A DNA stretch of 64,000 bases from Prunella strophiata (Eukaryota > Chordata > Aves > Passeriformes > Prunellidae). Location of the stretch: contig JAZBQD010000013.1 in NCBI GenBank assembly GCA_036583965.1, positions 12,378,348 to 12,442,347 of the forward strand, written 5' to 3'. Made by a program: the position numbers and the translations under genes. The notes below the pieces were generated by a model. The model was not told where the DNA came from and ran no database searches. It saw nothing but the letters and a program-made list of their open reading frames with translations. Position 1 is the first letter of the stretch. Each line of letters opens with the position of its first letter. Positions 59,901-64,000 of the stretch are shown here, piece by piece.

Positions 59901-62900
59901 ACTAGGCAGATGTGATCAGGAATTACATGGCAGGAGGGAGAAGGCAGCTCTGAGCTGCACTGCAAAAAAAAAAAACCAGGCCTTGCTTTTTGGAAAACGT
60001 GTTGCAACTACTGTAAATCACAGAAAAGGAGGCAGAAAACATGAAGTGTGTAATGAATGTGACACCCGTCACTGAAAGGTCAGCGGCTTCCTGCACAGGA
60101 GTAACGTGCATAAAAAATTAATGAGCCTCTCTAATTAGTTTGTTGTGGTGGAATTTTATTAACGAGACACAATCGATTTCTGGTTTATGCTAAAAACATA
60201 ATGAAGTGCAGTGAAAGCTGGTCTTCACAAATTCCTGGCTCTCATTGATAAAATGCCAAGAGCTGAAGCCGGTGTGGGCTGCGCCGTGGGAGGCAGCCCA
60301 GGCACAGCCCCTGGGAATTGCTGGGCTCTGCCAGGGCAGGGACTCCACCTTCAGTGCCCCTTCCCACTGCTGCTCCCCTCTCTGCACCCCCTGCTTGTTC
60401 CTGGTGCTGTCAGGAGCCCAAACTCCTGGGACTCAGCTCCCTGCTCTAGGGGGATATCTGTCTGTTCAAGGTGAAGCTTGGCTTATTTGCACTGCAGGTT
60501 TTGCAATGTGTCTTGCTTAAGGAAAATTAGCTTGTTTGGGTCTTTGTTGCTAGCTGTATATGCTGGGAACATTTTGATTAAATTCTGAGGAAAGAATAAG
60601 ATAAGGCTGTTGATTAGTTAGAATTGAACTTTTTCCTTTTACTCCTACACTTAGAAGAAACAGACATTTTTGTTTTTATTGTGGTCTATGTAATTAACTG
60701 CATGAATAAACATACAGCATTTCTGAAAACTAATACTCCTGAATAAATCTCAAACACGTTCCATTTAAAATGTTAAAATCTCTGGTGAATCCTGCAGTTA
60801 TTGATGTTCAGACAATGGGCCTCTAAGGCAGGAGTGTTACAGGGAAAAGAGGGTGAGCTTTACACCAGGCTGTACTGGTGTAAATAAACTGGTTGAGACA
60901 AAACCTGCTTGCAGTCCATCTCAGGGGCTCAGGTCCATTTCTACACTGTTCCTGGTATGGAGAGACAAACCCAAAAAATTCAGCTATGAGCCAAGAAGAA
61001 GAGGAAGAAGGTTGCCTGCTCTGGGCCATCCTCCCTTCCTGCACAGACACCTCCAGTTTCTCTGGACATGTGCTGGGGAGCTCCCTGCTGTGTGGACCTT
61101 GCCTTCCTGTGTGCAAGTGCTTTAAATTTGATGGTAAATGTGAAGAACACACATGATCTCTTCATGTGCAACCTCTTACCCCAGTCAGATGTGGTTATAC
61201 AAGAAGTGCTGTAATTTTCCTGAGAAATGATGTGCCAGGAGCACAGGGGAGCTCTGTGGAGTCCCTTTGTGTATGAATCCTTTATACTGCACGTTTTTCT
61301 TCTCTTGGGACTTGAGAGTTCATTTGGGTGCAGGCTTTGGGAAGCCTTGCTGGCTGCCCAGCAGACAGGTGCATTTTTCCTTGCTGAGTTTCAGGAAGAC
61401 TTGTGCATCACCCTTGCTTTTGAAAGCAGGTCACTGACAACAGTCCAAGTGCCACACTGTGACAGGTGGTCACTGCTGAGGTTAAACCCAAGTTTTGCTG
61501 TGGTCTTGCATTAGCAGATTTGACTGACAAGCTTCCCCCTCCTGAGCTAATGCACCCTCCATCTTCATGTTCCTGTCTGCCCAGCCTTGCACTGGGGGCC
61601 AGCAGGGTGACACCAAAGGGGAGGGTCATTGTTACACTTGGCTGCCTATAAATATTTGGCTCTAAGTTTCATCCAAAATTCAGAAGAAATGGTGAGGTTT
61701 AAAGAGTGTGTTTAAAAGGGAAGGGCTTTTTTGCTTTTTGTTAAGGAAGTCTTTATTTCTCTTATACTTGGTTTTTCCAAGCTTGCAGTAGGCTTTTATA
61801 AGAGTACTTGAAAGTTGTGGCTCATGGAAGGGACTTTTGTCAGGATGGGGTCTGGTGATGGAATTTTCCACATCAGGCAACAAAGGATACTGGTCTGAAC
61901 CCCTGCTGCACAGAGCAATATTTTCTTGTATTTGCAGTTCTTACACATTTTCTGTATGAGTAGAAGAACATTCCTTGAAGATTGGCCAGGAATAGATCTG
62001 GAATGGGCTGCCTTTGGGAGGCAGTCCTTCCTGTTGATTAATTTCACATCCCACCTTGGTGATCCAAGTGTACTTGTTGTGTATGAGAGGATGGGTGAGT
62101 AAAGATGGCAAAATAATTGCTGGCAATTTTTTGCCAGCAATTGATTTTGCAGTGTGAGATGCATCCGGGGCTATGATTCCAAATCCATGCACAGAGAGGC
62201 AGAAATGCCGTGTGGCTGAAGACATCAGCCTTGTTCCCATCCTCTCCCAACAGGACAACTCCTTACCCTGGGCTGGAATGTGGGGATGGGACAGTGTGGG
62301 GGAGCCTGAATGTCCTTGGTGCTTGGGGTGGCACTGCAGAAATGGGGATGTGTGGGTTTCCCTACCTGCTGTGTTTGGGGTCCTTCTTCTTGTCCCAAAT
62401 TGGGTCTCATCTCTCTGCATGTGACTGACAGAGCAGTGCTGTTGCTCCTTAGGGCTGAAAACAGCTTTGTCCCTGTGTCCTGTCCCCTCCTCTTGTCCTG
62501 TGCCTGATTTCTCACTCTGGCTGAGACCTGTTCCTCAAGGAGGAGGGAGGGAACACACTCAGGCTCCTTGCCATGAGACCCAAGTCTACCAGAGCAAGGG
62601 TGGTGAGGTTGGCAGAGGACAGTCTACCTAACTGGCATGACATTTGTCATCAGTCAGATGTTGACTTTTATGCTCAGGCAGATGTTGAGGCCAGCAGATA
62701 AATATGCTGCCTGAGAAGTTATCTAAATAAATTTTCCAGATCAAGGCACCGTGCAGAAGAGCCAAGAATAATTAATCTCAGAGTGCCTGGGAGAAGCAGC
62801 TGTTCTCCCAGCACAGGGGGAGAAGCAGGGGTGGCAGGGGAGGTGAGGAGAGTCCCAGGTAAAGTGGTACAAATAGTGCAGCTCCTGGGGCAGAATGCTG

Positions 62901-64000
62901 GGCTGGAGCAACCTTCGAGGCAGGAAAGCTTTTCTACCTGACCCAGCTGGGTAAGGGCAAGACACCCTCATCCCAGAGGAAACAGAAAGGTTTCCAAGTG
63001 GCTTTTAGCTTTTTGGACCAATCATTGATGGCTTGGGGTTTTTTAAATGGAAATAGTGAGTTCTCAGTCTGTGTACAGTCAAGCTTCACTTCTGCTCCTG
63101 CCACCTCCTCCTTGCTCACTGCTTCTCCCATCGCTCTCTCCTGGACTGTTGCCTCCTGCTTTTCCTTGGGAGTGTTTTTCCTGCCTACTGCTGTCTCTTT
63201 TCTCCCTGTGCTGATTCACAAGGCCAGACCTGTCAGCCTTGAAGAGTATCTGAGCTCAGGCTCTGAGCTGTGCCTCTCTTGGCACGTTCCCTGTGATGAG
63301 CATCCTGCTGCAGCTGGGCACCGTGGCCTCAGAAGCCACCCATGGGTGTCTCAGAGGAGTGGGTCCTTCCTTGGCATCCAAGCCAAGCCCACCTCAATTA
63401 GCCCAAGTGGGAAGCACCTGCATTTCCTGCAGTCTCACTGGGAGCTGCAGGTGTTCAGGCCCTTTTGAGAACCAGCAACTTTTTAAATGTGTGCAGAAGT
63501 GTTGGATTTGATGTGTCTTAAGTGCTGGCATTTGAGATTTCTGATCTTGCTGCTGTGTGTTTGTCAGTAGAAATAAGAAGAGATGGAACTTGGATGGGAC
63601 CAGTTTCCCACTGAGCCCAGGGGTGTCTGGCATTGTGGATCCCAGCTCCCTGTGTCACTCCCTGAAGGCTTGTTAATTCTGAGAACCAGTCTGGAGCAAA
63701 GTCCTAGACTGATGTCTGCTTCCCTTTCAAGATCCAACACCTGGTGTCATGTTAGCAGATTCCTGGCAGTTACTTCTCATAGATATTTGAAATGCTGATG
63801 TTCCAAATGAGTTCTGATCCAAAGTGCTCATCCTGCAGCTGGAAATTTTACCTCATAAATGCATTAATTGTCAGATCATTATCAAAATCATTACTTTTTA
63901 CAATTTTTCCTATATTTATTTAACACTTGCTCTAGATTTTGCACTTCTGATCCATTGTGGGTGTTGTCTGCATTTTGAGTTCACATACTACAATGCAGTT
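53976..64000 (+). other. Intron 1 to the window end, no exon recognised
   Basis: About 10 kb without a supportable exon, RNA gene or intact transposon. Landmarks are a (GGA)n tract (55871-55890), an A run at 56760-56772 and an AT-rich, TAAT-containing block at 60080-60200 that may be conserved noncoding DNA. Whether the host gene continues beyond 64000 is inferred from the lack of a recognisable second exon. Confidence 0.45.
55871..55890. repeat. (GGA)n microsatellite
   Basis: A 20-base GGA trinucleotide tract, uninterrupted, within purine-rich sequence. Confidence 0.9.

Noticed and set aside
16188..64000. RNA genes (tRNA, snRNA, miRNA) in the intron
   Set aside because: No convincing tRNA A/B boxes or known snRNA/miRNA sequence was noticed; a covariance-model search was not possible here.

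Overview
This window looks like nuclear DNA from a bird, most likely a songbird (passerine). It contains a 3' fragment of a CR1 LINE, which is the typical avian LINE, and several LTR relics whose sequence I recognise from passerine genomes. It also has a GC-rich CpG-island promoter followed by a very long AT-richer intron, and abundant minisatellites. There is no bacterial-style gene packing, and nothing resembles an operon, a phage or a CRISPR system. The species call is inference from repeat content.

Layout. Positions 1-11892 are intergenic. They hold the CR1 fragment near 1.05 kb, a cluster of three LTR-type elements at 5.7-8.3 kb, two very short tandem repeats and otherwise unique DNA. 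From 11893 to 14703 lies a nearly perfect 32-bp tandem array of 87.8 copies. It passes directly into a second, more varied GGGGTGC-type array (14704-15432), which in turn abuts a CpG island (about 15420-16620). The island contains GC boxes, a long pyrimidine tract and the only coding exon I can support. That exon is 16103-16187, encoding a 28-residue signal-peptide-like start and ending in a phase-1 splice donor at 16188.

Downstream of the donor I read everything to 64000 as intron 1 of this gene, so the intron is at least 47.8 kb. Its landmarks are a second CpG-rich patch (about 17955-18960), a 14-bp G-rich minisatellite (36666-37223), and a 31-bp minisatellite (about 51117-52020) split by a 303-bp solo LTR with a 6-bp target duplication. 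There is also a possible CR1 reverse-transcriptase remnant near 53.9 kb, plus scattered homopolymers and microsatellites. I could not recognise a second coding exon or any RNA gene.

How it fits together: the window appears to be the 5' end of a secreted or membrane protein gene with a large first intron. Its promoter is flanked immediately upstream by about 3.5 kb of tandem repeats. The main novelty is the repeat architecture: an extremely homogeneous VNTR at a promoter, an adjoining array rich in 3'-splice-site-like motifs, and a datable LTR insertion into a minisatellite. The very long open frames across the arrays are artefacts of repeat units that lack stop trinucleotides on both strands.
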